A stretch of 64,000 bases of DNA from Enoplolaimus lenunculus. Taxonomy: Eukaryota; Nematoda; Enoplea; Enoplida; Thoracostomopsidae. Position numbers and translations under genes: made by a program. Positions 1 to 10,512 of this stretch are shown here, piece after piece. The notes under the pieces were generated by a model. The model saw only the letters and a list, made by a program, of their open reading frames with translations. It searched no databases and was not told the origin of the DNA. Location of the stretch: contig JASANG010000433.1 in the NCBI GenBank assembly GCA_030248215.1, positions 1-64,000 on the forward strand, written 5' to 3'. Numbering within the stretch: position 1 is the stretch's first letter; every line of letters begins with the position of its first letter.

Positions 1-242
1 TTTGTAGTTTGTTTTGAAACTAGGTTTCTTGTGTGCTTTTTAACATATTTGCTCTGAATAATATCCTTGCAAGCAGAGTAGAATAATGGGTAATTTTCAA
101 GGACCTTTGTTATGTTATGATAATATGTTGTTGCCTTCTTTGGTTTATATAATTGCTTTCGTTGATGTAAATGTGGTTTATCCTTTTAATAAAACCCGGG
201 GTGTTCGGCAAACGAGCGCTTCGGACTTAAACTTAAACTTGG
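1..242 (+). mobile_element. LINE 3' end at window edge (left arm)
   Basis: Reverse complement of 41,017-41,259, which lies just beyond the stop of the Tx1-type LINE ORF2 in the right arm. It contains an AATAAA signal and ends in a short repeated TTAAAC tail. A LINE copy on the + strand therefore probably lies mostly to the left of base 1. An ORF crossing this segment is incidental. Confidence 0.7.
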
Positions 243-346
243 AGCTGCCACAGGATAGGCTTTTCTGCAAACTACTGCGTCAAATCGCGTATATAATTTT
301 AAACAACCAACAACATCGCAATTATAACTTGCTTTGGCGAATGCCC

Positions 347-826
347 ATTGTACGGATCAGAGCTGTAAGAACATCAGTATAAGCAAATTCCTAAACCTAA
401 ACTTGAGTCTAAGCCTAGGCCTAAGCGCGATAAGCCTATACATAAGCTTAAGCTAAAGCAAAAAATTAGTCTAAAGCCATATTCACACGTGCAAGTTTTT
501 GCAGCAAAAATTTGCACGTGCAACTAGCATGTGTAAGTTTGGTCACAAAGCAGCTTTGAAGTTCTTGCAGTGGCAATTTATTCACAGGAATTCGTGCTAT
601 TTCATTTAATCCGCACACGTGAATACAGTTGCAAGTCGCTTGAATTTTTTGCACCTGCAGTTTGATTGGTCAATCGGAATGTTCCATTGAAAATACTTAC
701 AGCTGCAAGCATTTCGTGCAAGTTGCAGCTGAACTTGCACGTGTGAATGGGGCTCAAAGCTTAAACTTACTCTGTTGCAGTTTGAGCAAAACATGGTCCT
801 TCCCTGAACTTTACATGGACCCCTGA
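347..826. mobile_element. Family A TTAGGC-core element, interrupted (left)
   Basis: Diverged copy of the family A element: a weak left TIR near 347, telomere-like CCTAAG repeats at 385-460, and a right TIR ending at 826. It is split by a second TIR element at 478-757. The right-arm partner is about 40,458-40,915. Confidence 0.6.
478..757. mobile_element. Family H TIR element nested in family A (left)
   Basis: Terminal inverted repeats read ATTCACACGTGCAAGTT at one end and its reverse complement at the other. Flanks are near-matching 8-mers ending in AAAGC, suggesting an 8-bp target duplication. No coding capacity. It sits in the middle of an older family A element. Right-arm partner 40,524-40,798. 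Confidence 0.7.
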
Positions 827-967
827 TCTTCACACTGACCCTTGCTTGAAAATTTATTGTTTGCTGGCGATGTAAGGTGATACACGTATTCGTGCAAAGA
901 CTTTAGCATTTACTCTTGTGTGCCCCACACCGCCACGTGCCATAAACAAAGCTAAACAGCAGATGCG

Positions 968-1225
968 TTGACCGCCGGCAACCGGCACCGTTTGGCCCTG
1001 CGTATTTTGCAAAATTATTTTATGCGACACCCGCTGCACCGCGCTGAACATATCGCAATCATTAATGCGCTTACTCTCATGCCTCTAAGCTGTCAAGCCG
1101 CTAACGTACTTTTATCTTCACGTTCAGCACATTTGAGTACTGATCCGGCAAGCATTATTATCACTATTGATACGACAACAATTCGAATTGTATGTGGCGG
1201 CGGTACTTCCTGTAAAAGAACCTAA
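968..1225 (+). other. Unassigned open frame (left), doubtful
   Basis: An 85-codon frame opened only by a non-ATG codon, conserved in the right arm (40,052-40,309, -) with one residue changed. The opposite strand is also open for 65 codons. I recognise no family. Conservation between arms only reflects overall arm similarity, so this is weak evidence of coding. It could be an exon of an unrecognised gene downstream of the dismutase, or non-coding. Confidence 0.15.
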
Positions 1226-1452
1226 AGCTTCATAGAACAGCCGAAGATTTTATTTCCGGGTCCGGTTCTGGTTTTTTTGCAATCTCCGGTTGCACCGTAA
1301 AAAATATATACATTTGCGTTTAGAACGGATGCCTGAATGCGGTTTAAACTTGAAGTACAAACTGCTTCATCAATCTCAATATTTGGCCCGATATTCTTTG
1401 CAATAAACGATTCACACCTGGTTTGTCACTGGTTATAAGGGCGTATGACAAT

Positions 1453-1753
1453 GGCCCATGTTACTTTTAGGGCCGTCCCGGTTTCTGGTGGTTTCTAGGA
1501 TGATACATCGGGTTCGTGAAGTGACAACTATGTCCGAACGGTTTTTTGAGAGCAAGAGCAGCAAGCGAGAAAAGTTCTGGCCTACAAGTTTCAGACCCAT
1601 GTTTCTGAAAAATTTAAGCAATAAAAGTTCAGAATTCACAACATATATACCTGGTGTCAGTATTAAGTCGTAATTTTATCTTAAATTTTTAATATTTCTT
1701 GAATATACGACCATTTATTTTGTGTGTACTGTTACGCCCTCTTAAAGTTACCA
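1453..1753. mobile_element. Family B element overlapping dismutase 3' end (left)
   Basis: One end reads GGCCCATGTTACTTTTAGGG; the other carries the family B signature of a GTAACTTTAAGAGGGCGTAAC stretch, read in reverse. The outer bases of the second end are diverged. The last ~64 nt of the dismutase-like coding exon, including its stop, lie inside this element. Right partner 39,525-39,824. Confidence 0.65.
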
Positions 1754-4700
1754 CAACCATCAACGTTACCTCAGTGACCCTTAAATCGAACGGTTTTCCG
1801 TATCCGATTACCCCACAAGCGATGACGTCACCAGCGTTGCCATGAGTTTGGTCTACTTTTTGTTGTCTGGTTAGTGGGCCAGTGAGTTGTGGCTGCTTAG
1901 GCATCATACCTAAGTTATCTCTATACTTATGAACTGCAATTGCACGACCAATGATTGATAGATTGCCTGAAACCAAAGATGTAACCAGGGGAATTCAGGT
2001 GTCAGCCCCCCCCCTAAGAATTTTTGTACAGCTGTTTTTAGACACGGTTTCAGTTTGCTACACAAGAAATTTCAGTTGAATTTTTTATACAACGTAATCT
2101 CCCTTTTCCAAAATTCAAGCTACGCCTATGCCTGAAACACAAAGATTACCACAGTCTTTGAGCATAAAAGGGTTATAGTTGTAACTCTATCCGCTTACGG
2201 ACTCTTCTTAGAGATACGGACTCCAATTGATTCGCACTCAAAATGGGGGCCCCTCTTATTACCCTTCCCCCTCTTATTCGGGTCAATACAGTAGTCGTTT
2301 ATCTTCGAGCTCGGGCAAAAGGTGCGTCGTGGGTAGATCTTTTAGTGCGGGTACCCCAACTGGTAAAAAAATTCTTATTTTCGGCGGATAAAACGAGGGT
2401 TGGGTTAAAAATTAATACCCACATCCGACTCTGCTTACCAGTCAATTTAATCAAAGTATCTGTCAGGTTGACTTTAGCTGTCCCATTTTCAGCTGCAATA
2501 ATGTTGCCTAAATCGCCATAATGTCGCCTTCCAACGCCGGCCTTCGGTCCTCCGCCGTGCTGGTCCCGAGTTGGATTCATATCCGGTCCGGTCAGCCGAC
2601 AATCTGAGTCGACGTTGCCAAATGTGTGAATGTGTAGTCCGTGTTCGCCTGGTTCTAAGTGGTGTATTTGTCCTAAAATTTTGCTCAATGGATATGATAC
2701 TGCATAGTCATCGCTGGAGGGTATCAGTTGCGAGTCCCCCTGGAGCAATTTGTCAGTTCTCAGTTGACTGAGGTCCTGGCTGGGGATATATAATATTTCA
2801 GTGTAATCTAATTGAACGTGATTTGCATATTGCTACAGATTCGATGCATACAGAGTTTGGCCAATGTAAAGAACAGGGGCGGAACAGTGTTATAAGCTTA
2901 TTCCTAAGCCTAAGCCTAAGCCTAAGCCTATGCGTAAGAATGAGTATAGCCAAGTTTGTGATCAAATTATGAACCAACAATTGTTCGACTCAAACAAGAG
3001 CACTCACTTGATCATGGGTTTTACAGAAATACTTCAGATCAACACGGCAACCAACGACCAGCGATGCCAAGGCTTTTCCGGCTGCGACACGAACCCCCTT
3101 AATCACAGTCTCTCAGGGTGAGCGGTGTTTAGCATCATCAATCAGCTGCAAGAGCTTGACGCTTGAGCCTGGAGGTATTATGACGTTTTGTGCTCATTTT
3201 ACACTGCGTATACCCACAGTAATTATCGAATGCTGAGATTGCCGTATTAATGCTCAGGTCTAAGTTGCTAAGAGTCCACTCGATGTGTGAAGGGTTTAAC
3301 CAGAAAAGAGCGTATCAGCCAGGCCCGTAGCCAGTTCACCTTGCTAGGGGGGGGGCTAAAAATTATTCAGGAGGGGCATTTATAGGATTTCAATGACTTA
3401 TAAGCAAAATTGAAAATGTTCTGGGGGGGGGGCAAAATATTTCCAGGGGGGCTGAGCCCCCCTGTCCCCCCTTGGTTACGGGCCTGGTATCAGGGTATAA
3501 TGGCAAACAACGCAGTGGTTCATCTGAATTGCGCCGGAGGCGAAAATGTTTTTGAAACCGGATGGTAGACTGGTTTCGCTGGTGACCCCCAGGTGGTTCC
3601 CTAGTTTCGGTAGGGGATACGGTAGTTGGTACGCTTCAGCGCATACGCAGCAAAACCTACCCACAATACGAGTTAACCAAATTTCGATTGTCTCATTGAC
3701 AGGCCTGCCATGTTTGTCACGAACTGGAACCCCGGTCGACTCGATCATTGTTTGGTTGATTTCTTTCTGGATCTGACGAAGTTTAAGAACGCCTTGAACT
3801 GGAGGCTCCCATGATCGCAGCTTGGGTGGACCATGAAGTACTGCTGTGGCGACAAATTTGTTCCGGCCTAAAATGGAATAGTATAAATTCGGGCGTAAGC
3901 TTCTACACAAATGTTAAATTTAGTTTTTGAAATCGCTAAATTGAAGATTAACACCTGCCCAAGCTTACAATCTGGTCAGTGTTGCAGAAATAAAAGGAAT
4001 GAAAAACAGGGTGTAAACGGATAGTAAAAACTAGTAGTTATAGTTGCACTCATGTGTAACTTTGCAAAATTGCTGGGGTATCCACACGTTTTCACAAAAA
4101 GTATACTATATCAAAGAAAGCATTCGTTAACTCACGCTTTAAATTCACAGAATAAGACTGTCAATAAATTTCTATGTACTAATTGTTTTGTAGAACGATC
4201 TGTTATATATTCTGAAAAACAATGTTTACTTGTGCTAGAACGGTGCCCAAAATACGTATGTGGGGCGTTTCAGCTTTAATATACAAATAACAAAACGGAT
4301 AGTGATTAAAATAAGTGAAACAGAAAACAGATACTATATTTAATCATCAAAGTTTTAAACTTGTTTTATTTGTTTACTGAAAGCAATGGAATATGCAAAT
4401 ATGTGCCCGCCTAAGTTAAATCTTATAGAAAAAGGCCAATGTTTTTAAGGGGTGTAACAGTAGATTAAACGTATTCCTAATCCTAACCCTAAGCCTAAGC
4501 CTAAAACCTAAGCAAAAAATGTAATCTAGAATTTAAACCTACTCTTTTATGGACCTACAAGAATCTTGGACACCCGTTAAAGTAACATGGGCCGAAAAAA
4601 TTACAAATTCACGCACAATTCGAAAGATTATGAAACAATTTTGGACATTTTCATTTCAAATGGAACATCTGCAGCAAAATTTTACCCCGAAAAATACGTC

Positions 4701-5877
4701 AATTTACTCCTATAAGCAAAAAAAGCGAAATTTCATGCATTTCTATAACGGAAACGAACATCGATTTTTACAGGAAACGGAACCAAATATCTGGTTACAT
4801 GTTGAAAATAGGTCAAACAAAAATTCCCAATTATAAAGTGTTTAGCTAGAAAAAAATACCTACTCTAATACTTAAAGGTTTTTGATACTTTTCATAAATG
4901 CTATAAAGCGTAACCAGAATGGGATCTTGTCCCGGCCCCGGCTCCTGCGTTCTCTGAGGATCAGTTTCCCGTTCTACTGTGTGGGTAAGGCACCACAGGG
5001 TTTAGACCGTATCGGAAACATAAGTAGCGAGGGTTCAAAATTCCCAACCGTTTTCAAAAATTCGGAACAAAAACGCTATTTAAGCTAGCGTCAATCGCAA
5101 TAAACATGGATCTTGATATCCTATTCAGACTTTTGTTCAGTCAAAGCGTAAGAGTGGCTCTATACTTGTCGTACGGCGCCGTCTGTTGCTGTCCGTCACT
5201 GTCCGGCGTCGTGCGTCACCGTCCGTCACCATACGGTATCATACGTGAATAATTTGCGTACGATATTGCACGGTGACGGACGCCACCGTACGGGTGACGG
5301 ACGCCGCCGTACGGGTGACGGACGCCGCCGTACGGGTGACGGACGCCGCCGTACGGGTGATGGGCGCCGCCGTACCGGTGACGGACGATGACGGACGCCG
5401 CCGTATGCTGACGGACGGTGACGGACGCCGCCGTACTGGGGACAAACGGTGACGAACGCCACCGTACTGGTGACGGACGGTGACGTACGCCGCCGTACTG
5501 GTGACGAACGCTGACGGACAGCGCCGTACGGGCGACGGACGGTGGCGGACGGCGCAGTACGACATGTTACCCTGTCATGGAGTCACAATGCCGTTCGTTG
5601 TCGTCCGGCATTCAACTCGCGTGAAATGCCGTTTGGCACCGCGCAACAATTTGTGACCAAAAATTAGCAGTCAGAGGTCGCCGCCCGGGCTTGGAATTGG
5701 GGTTTGGGGTTGTGGTCCCAGATGAAGCCCCTTACTTGATTCTTCATCTTCGTCATCGTCGTATGCTTTTTTCTTTTTCTTTTTCTTTTTGCCTTTCGAT
5801 TCGACACAATCGATTGCGAATACGCTCAGAACCAAAATTGTACAAGCCAACCATTTAAGTATTACTGTAAGATTCAT
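1689..5877 (-). CDS. Secreted Cu/Zn superoxide dismutase-like protein (left copy)
   Basis: Four exons on the minus strand: 5736-5877, 3665-3867, 2439-2775 and 1689-1966. All junctions are GT-AG with matching phases, giving about 319 residues. Exon 1 encodes a signal peptide (MNLTVILKWLACTILVLSVF) then eight lysines and an acidic run (DDDEDEE). Exon 2 has the strand-1 motif ATAVLHGPP...PPVQGVLKL. Exon 3 carries GLHIHTFG (copper ligands), a conserved Cys, a Gly-His zinc-loop region and RHYGDLGN. Exon 4 has SIIGRAIAVH and ACGVIG. Oddities: the bridging histidine (GPHFNP in normal enzymes) is Asp (GPDMNP), and the active-site Arg before ACGVIG is replaced (GNAGDVIACG). Role inferred: extracellular superoxide chemistry or a non-enzymatic relative. 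The exon 2/3 junction is the least certain. Confidence 0.85.
2150..2292. mobile_element. Family E element, 3' part (left, dismutase intron 3)
   Basis: Carries the family E end (TCTTATTCGGGTCAATACAG) and the internal segment with the tandem phrases for 'tccgcttacggactc'. The other half is missing. Right partner about 38,985-39,125. Confidence 0.6.
2863..2945. mobile_element. Family A element, left half only (left)
   Basis: Starts GGCCAATGTAAAGAACAGGG, followed by four CCTAAG repeats; the right TIR is missing. It lies just upstream of dismutase exon 3. Right partner 38,331-38,416. Confidence 0.7.
3320..3486. mobile_element. Family D hAT-like MITE (left, dismutase intron 2)
   Basis: TIRs CAGGCCCGTAGCCAG / GGTTACGGGCCTG. 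Flanks GTATCAGC and GTATCAGG match at 7 of 8 bases, an 8-bp target duplication typical of hAT elements. No coding capacity; internal G and C runs. Right partner 37,789-37,956; a further copy is at 46,888-47,031. Confidence 0.8.
4045..4290. repeat. Family J dispersed repeat (left)
   Basis: Shares the phrase AATACGTATGTGGGGCGTTT followed by a TTCAGCTTTAAT end with segments at 12,270-12,330, 14,450-15,010 and 17,630-17,790 and their right-arm partners (here 36,985-37,230). Short open frames across it are repeat sequence, not genes. Class unknown. Confidence 0.6.
4434..4593. mobile_element. Family B TTAGGC-core element (left)
   Basis: Ends are GGCCAATGTTTTTAAGGGG and AAAGTAACATGGGCC in inverted relation; the core has CCTAAG-type telomere-like repeats and a conserved CTACTCTTTTATGGACC segment. 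Right partner 36,682-36,841. Confidence 0.75.
5165..5565. repeat. 21-bp GC-rich minisatellite (left), 5' of dismutase frames
   Basis: Tandem units near GACGGACGCCGCCGTACGGG plus two to four bases, period 21, with CGTACG cores. All frames are open across it (Arg/Pro/Ser repeats), giving false open frames. It lies in dismutase intron 1, between exons 1 and 2. The right-arm array (35,752-36,100) is about two units shorter. It is embedded in a GC-rich TIR element (family G) starting near 5147. Confidence 0.85.
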
Positions 5878-6423
5878 GATTGATAACACAGACTTGCTAG
5901 CTTGAGATCAAGGTTTTAGAACGTTTCTGAAACGTCAGAATGTTCTTTCTAAATGCCGAGGCCGATCATGACCTAAATGGCTCTGATGCCGAGTTTGTCG
6001 TACGCGCCTTCAAAATGAGTCGATCAAAAAATTAGGGTCAAAAGGATTTTCTTGATTCAAAATTTATTTTTCAACATTTGTGCCGGGCCGCTTCGAGTTG
6101 CGGCTTCACTGGCCCCAATTTTGGTGTTCCTTTGCTCAAATGAAGGTATCACCAATGATTATACAAGTAAACCTATTCGATATCAGTCCTAATTTTGGCT
6201 ACATGGTTAACTTTCTCCCAAACACATAGCAAACCTGAGCCTAAGGCTAATCCTGAGCTTGAAAATATGCCTAATATTAAAGCCTAAACCTAAGCCTAAG
6301 CAAAAGCGTAAGCCTAAATATGTGCTAATGTAATAATATAAACACTGTGTGTCCGGGTATATTACGTTAGTGTATTGGAGAACTAGGCAAGTACCACGAT
6401 CTGATAGTGTACTCATGGCTGTT

Positions 6424-6642
6424 TTGGCCAATGTAAAGAACAAGGACGGAACAGTATTATAAGCTTCTTCCTAAGCTTAAGCCTAAGCCTAAGCCTAAGC
6501 CTAAGCGTAAAAATGAGCCTATTTCTAAGCCTAAAGCATAAGTCTAAGCGTGATCCAAGCAAAAAAAATATTCTAAAGCTTAAGCTTACTCTATTGCAGT
6601 CCCACAGAAAAACGTTCCGACCATGATCTTTACATGAGCCGA
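6424..6642. mobile_element. Family A TTAGGC-core element (left arm only)
   Basis: Complete with both TIRs (GGCCAATGTAAAGAACAAGG and ATCTTTACATGAGCC) and a CCTAAG core at 6470-6510. The right arm has a different sequence here, so this is an arm-specific difference. Confidence 0.75.
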
Positions 6643-6929
6643 GCGGCCCCACCCATACCTGCTCCGGCACTGCGTGCCGGTCCCACCACACTTTTCAATG
6701 TATAATATTTGCTGTTTGCTATCAAAGGAAGGTAGCCGCACCCTCAAACAGGGGGAAGTAAGCCAAATTGCAACGCGCGCTGGTATATTTTGTACCACAC
6801 AAAGATGTGTAAGTTGCGTGTTCTTCTTCAAAGAGTTATCATCGATTCTTGGTAAACCTAGCTCAGGATACAGCCTACAACAATCATGAGCCGGCCAATG
6901 TTGCTTTGACGCGTAACTGTGTAGCAAGA

Positions 6930-7190
6930 ACATGTTCCTATTCCTTAGCCTAAGCCTATGCCTGCGATTAAGCTTAAACTTAACCCGGCCGCTCTATAGA
7001 ACATGGCTGTTAAAGTAGTAGGAAGCATATTCCTAAGCCTAAGTCTTAGCTCAAAGATCAGCCTATAACGAATTCTAGATCTAAGCATAATGCTAAGGTT
7101 AAGCAAAAAATCAGTCGACAGCTTTAACTAACTCAACCGCAGTGGTGCAGTGCCACGAAACAAACGTACACGTCCCTAGAAACAATTTCC
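6930..7190. mobile_element. Family A/B remnants (left)
   Basis: Scrambled CCTAAG-type repeats at 6945-6965 and 7030-7110, with fragments of the element right half. Degraded; no complete TIR pair. Confidence 0.45.
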
Positions 7191-7398
7191 TGTCTCGTCT
7201 CTAATCTCAAACTAAAAATACAGAGTATACTGCAATATTTTCAACAATTGGCAACTGCACGCAACTGATGCTTTGCATACATGCGTGCAAACATTTAAAA
7301 GTTAACAACTAAATTAAAATTTTAAACTATGAAATCGTCAAATCTGCGGGTGGTAGCAAAAACTGCAGTCAGTCGTGTAAAAAGTTCATCTCTTAGTC

Positions 7399-7810
7399 GG
7401 CCCATGTAAAGATCAAGGGCGGAACGTTTTTATATAGGACTGCAATAGAATATGCTTAAGCTTTAGACTAATTTTTCTGCTTGGCTTAAGGTTAGGCTTA
7501 GGCTTAGGAATAAAGTCATTCCGACGCTTAGGCTTAGGCTTAAGCTTAGGCTTAGGAATAAACTCATTCGTACGCTTAGGCTTTAGGCTTAGGAATAAAC
7601 TCATTCGTACGCTTAGGTTTCGGCTTAGACTTAGGTTTAGGAATAAACTCATTCTTACGCTTAGGCTTAGACTTAGGCTTACGAATAAACTTATTCGTAC
7701 GCTTTGATTTCGGCTTAGACTTAGGTTTAGGAATAAACTCATTCTTACGCTGAGGCTTAGGCTTAGGAATGAGCTTTAATACTGTTCCGGCCCTTTTCTT
7801 TACATTGGTC
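7399..7810. mobile_element. Family A element with long TTAGGC core (left)
   Basis: Reverse orientation: starts GGCCCATGTAAAGATCAAGG and ends TCTTTACATTGGTC. Flanks TCTTAGTC (7391-7398) and ACTTAGTC (7811-7818) match at 7 of 8 bases. The core is about 280 bp of TTAGGC-derived hexamers interspersed with GAATAAACTCATTC spacers; the Lys/Pro-rich open frames here are repeat. Right partner 33,580-33,911. Confidence 0.85.
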
Positions 7811-7949
7811 ACTTAGTCTAACATTTATCAAGCGACGACAAACTTTTTTGGAACTTGACGAAAAAGTATTTATCTCGGACCTATAGCGCTTGAAATCGAA
7901 CGCTAGGTCCCGTATTCTCAAATGTGTGTAGCACCTGTTTCTGGATGAC

Positions 7950-8625
7950 GATAGACCTTGTGGCATGGCCTGAGCACCCACCCCCATACCCCCCATTTGG
8001 GGGTTCTCTGCACTAAAGAGGCCCCCGCGCTAACCGGATGAAGCAAAAACCGTTGAAGTTTTGAGATACGTTTCACATCTCGCTTGCTTCACTAGAGAGT
8101 TTTTGACACTATAACTACCATTCCGTAATCTTTTAATGGTTTTAGACACTCCACAGGCCTTACAACGAACACCAGGCTGCCAAATGACAACAAATTTTCT
8201 CGCTCGCTACACTCGCTGGCTTACAATTTTACAAAACATCTGTCATTAAACGAAACAAAAAAAGGGATAATAAAAGAAATTTTTAAGTGAGGTGTGCCAT
8301 GTGCTGTCTTTCTGGTTGGAGTATATGAAGATTGTAAAAGGTTTTAGCTAAAATATGAGCTGTTAAGCTACTTTAGCACAAAAAGTTTTAAAAAATTCCG
8401 CGCAACGCGTGAAGTTTGATTTATTTTAAACATGGTTTCACTTTCTAAATCCATCATTTTGCAACTTTTGGGCGAAACTGTTTTTTTGAAGGACGTCCCC
8501 ACAGCTATCAAACACAAGAGTGGGCGCGGACAACCTTAGATGAAACATCGATAAGTTCTGTATCCACATCTACGCTCGGGCCCCCCACCCTGGAGTTTGA
8601 GGGGCCACCCTTGTCTGCTCCGGCA
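7950..8625. repeat. Family I dispersed repeat (left)
   Basis: Shares long stretches with 34,440-35,090 (right arm, a separate insertion in inverse order) and with a shortened copy at 33,235-33,430. Contains the phrase CATCCGGTTAGCGCGGGGGCC read in reverse. Probably a non-autonomous transposon; class unclear. Confidence 0.5.
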
Positions 8626-8629
8626 CTGT

Positions 8630-8804
8630 CTTGTAGTTTTCTAGCCAGTGAATAGTGAGGAATAAAATTCAACACGTTTTTGCATTCAATTTGATCGGTT
8701 TCTGTGCCAAATTTGAAATCCGCAGTTGGAAGAGTTAACCAGTTTGAAAATCTATCACTAAACTGATGATTGGTTCTATACAGATTTTGTAGAATTTTTG
8801 ACAA
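8630..8804 (-). other. Exon-like open frame, left arm only
   Basis: A protein-like frame of about 58 codons (phrases LQNLYRTNHQFSDRF and DFKFGTETDQIECKN) on the minus strand, absent from the right arm because of the ~1.2-kb difference. No start, partner exon or family recognised. The DFKFGTE phrase loosely recalls DFKIGTE in the channel gene, which may be chance. Confidence 0.2.
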
Positions 8805-8917
8805 AAACGCCGAATGTGCTGAAATTGCTTATATTTTGGATGAATTTCATATCTTTATTATTTCATTTCAAGCAATTGCTGCATATCTGTAATAAAATAC
8901 TGCAATTAGAGTCCATC

Positions 8918-9152
8918 AGTGCAAGGTTTTACTTATAGTAATGTACTTTTAATTCTTAAGTATGCTTTATAGTTTCGAACTCAACTTTATTACGTCCTGC
9001 AGTCGATTCTATACTGCAATCAGAGTCCATAAGTTTAATTTGTCCCTAATTGCAGTACAGAAGCGACTGCAGGACGTAATAAAGTTGAGTTCGAAACTAT
9101 AAAGCATACTTAAGATTTAAAAGTACATTACTAAGCAAAACCTTGCATTATC
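8918..9152. repeat. Hairpin: ~85-bp inverted repeat with ~60-bp loop (left only)
   Basis: The segment around CTTTATTACGTCCTGCAGTCG at 8985-9007 recurs inverted at 9068-9090, and pairing extends outward on both sides to about 8918 and 9152. Its phrases match the interior of family E elements, so it is probably two family E fragments in inverted orientation. Confidence 0.75.
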
Positions 9153-9189
9153 GCTCAAGCTTTTGATGCAAGACAAATAAAGGTTTAAA

Positions 9190-9335
9190 CCAACGGATGA
9201 TTGCCGTACCGGATGATTATCATTAGCGGTGGAGGGCAGATTAAAATACAAAACAGTCAGTAACCGAGTAACAGGGGGTACCCTCTGGAGTGAATAAATA
9301 TATATCAGTCCCCCTTATTCGCAACACTACAGTAC
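9190..9335. mobile_element. Family E fragment (left only)
   Basis: Has the family E phrases GGGGTACCCTCTGGAG and CCCCCTTATTCG and ends near an ACTACAGTA terminus. Its end is one breakpoint of the ~1.2-kb left/right difference. Confidence 0.55.
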
Positions 9336-9504
9336 GTGATTTATAACTAATTTTTAGTGCATATAAATGCCGGAATTTCCCCAGTATTTCTATATATAAC
9401 GGAAACAGGAATAAATGCCGTTTTATATCTGAACCGGATATCTGATTACAGGCTGCCTTGCAACAGTTATATGCATTTTTCCTAGAGCATTTAATTCAAA
9501 ATTT

Positions 9505-9764
9505 GGCCAATGTAAAGAACAGGGGCGGAACAGTATTATAAGCATATTCCTAAGCTTAAGCCTAAGCCTAAGCGTAAGAATGAGCATATTCTTAAGCCTA
9601 AGCCTAAGCCTAAGCCTAAACCTACGTCTAAGCGTAACAATAAGGATATTCCCAAGTATAAGCCTAAGCCTACGCCTAAACAAAGCAAAAAATTAGTCTA
9701 AAGCTTAAGCTTACTCTATTGCAGTCGCGTAGAACCACGTTCCGCCTTTGATCTTTACATGGGC
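9505..9764. mobile_element. Family A element (left)
   Basis: Starts GGCCAATGTAAAGAACAGGG and ends TCTTTACATGGGC. TCAAAATT occurs immediately at both edges, an 8-bp duplication. TTAGGC-type core at 9550-9680. The right partner (32,851-33,062) has lost its far end. Confidence 0.85.
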
Positions 9765-9935
9765 TCAAAATTGGTGATGAATGGAACAAAACAAATTTCT
9801 ACAATGCGATAAGTTTGGCAACTAATTTAAAGAATTTTCTTTTAAGATTTTATAGTTTTATTGCAAAAAATATAATACTGTAAAGCCGAATAGCCTTCTT
9901 CGATTTTGCATAAGCAGAACCCGCCAAGTATGGGT

Positions 9936-10179
9936 ACGTTGAAATTTTCAGTGAGTTGATTTCAACGCAGAATGAGTTGAATCACTCACTCTGAGTTAGG
10001 ACTATCAAAACTCACAAATTTGAGTTGATTCAATTCAATTGATCAAATCACACAGAGTCAACTCAACTGAGAGTGGGAATCAACTCCACTCAGAGTGAGT
10101 TAACGTTCACTGATATTAACTCAGAAATAACTGAACTCGCTCGCTGAATCGATTATTCAACTCATTGAAATTTACAGTG
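9936..10179. mobile_element. Family C fold-back element, GAGTTGA type (left)
   Basis: Nearly the whole ~245 bp folds on itself. It is made of repeated GAGTTGA/TCAACTC and GTTAACTCAC motifs, with a CAGTG terminus at the right end. Other copies: 47,876-48,127 and 49,311-49,562. Right partner 32,213-32,445. Confidence 0.8.
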
Positions 10180-10286
10180 TTCCTGCCAATAAGTCTCGGA
10201 ACTTGTTAATCAGTCAACGGAAAGCTTAAAAGCTTGGCACATTCATCATATTTGATCCGCCCCACAGTGCAAATATTAGTAATCTG

Positions 10287-10512
10287 GGCCAATGTGAAAA
10301 ACAGGGGCGGAACAGTATTATAAGCCTATTCCTAAGCCTAAGCCTAAGCCTAAGCCTAAGCATAAGCCTAAAGCCTAAGCGTAAGAATGAATTTATTCCT
10401 CAACCTACGCCTAAGCCTAAGCCTAAGCCAAGCCAAAAAATGGTCTAAAACTTAAGCTTACTCTAATCTAGACCCACAGAAAACCGTTCCGCCCCTGATC
10501 TTTACATGGGTC
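10287..10512. mobile_element. Family A element with perfect 8-bp TSD (left)
   Basis: GGCCAATGTGAAAAACAGGG start and TTTACATGGGTC end, flanked by GTAATCTG at 10,279-10,286 and 10,513-10,520. This exact 8-bp duplication is the best evidence that family A moves as hAT-like elements. Core of CCTAAG hexamers. Right partner 31,870-32,095. Confidence 0.9.

Noticed and set aside
2930-3121. CCTAAG arrays as true telomere ends or a chromosome fusion point
   Set aside because: They are short, imperfect and bounded by TIRs with 8-bp duplications at many sites; transposition explains them.
5226-5565. Arg/Pro/Ser-rich frames over 5.2-5.6 kb and the right-arm equivalents
   Set aside because: They are frames through a 21-bp minisatellite; both strands and several frames are open.
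5147-5600. CRISPR-like array
   Set aside because: Units are contiguous, without unique spacers, in a eukaryotic setting; it is a minisatellite.
7413-7812. Lys/Pro-rich and Leu/Ser-rich frames, and similar ones across the window
   Set aside because: Products of TTAGGC-derived hexamer arrays in family A elements.
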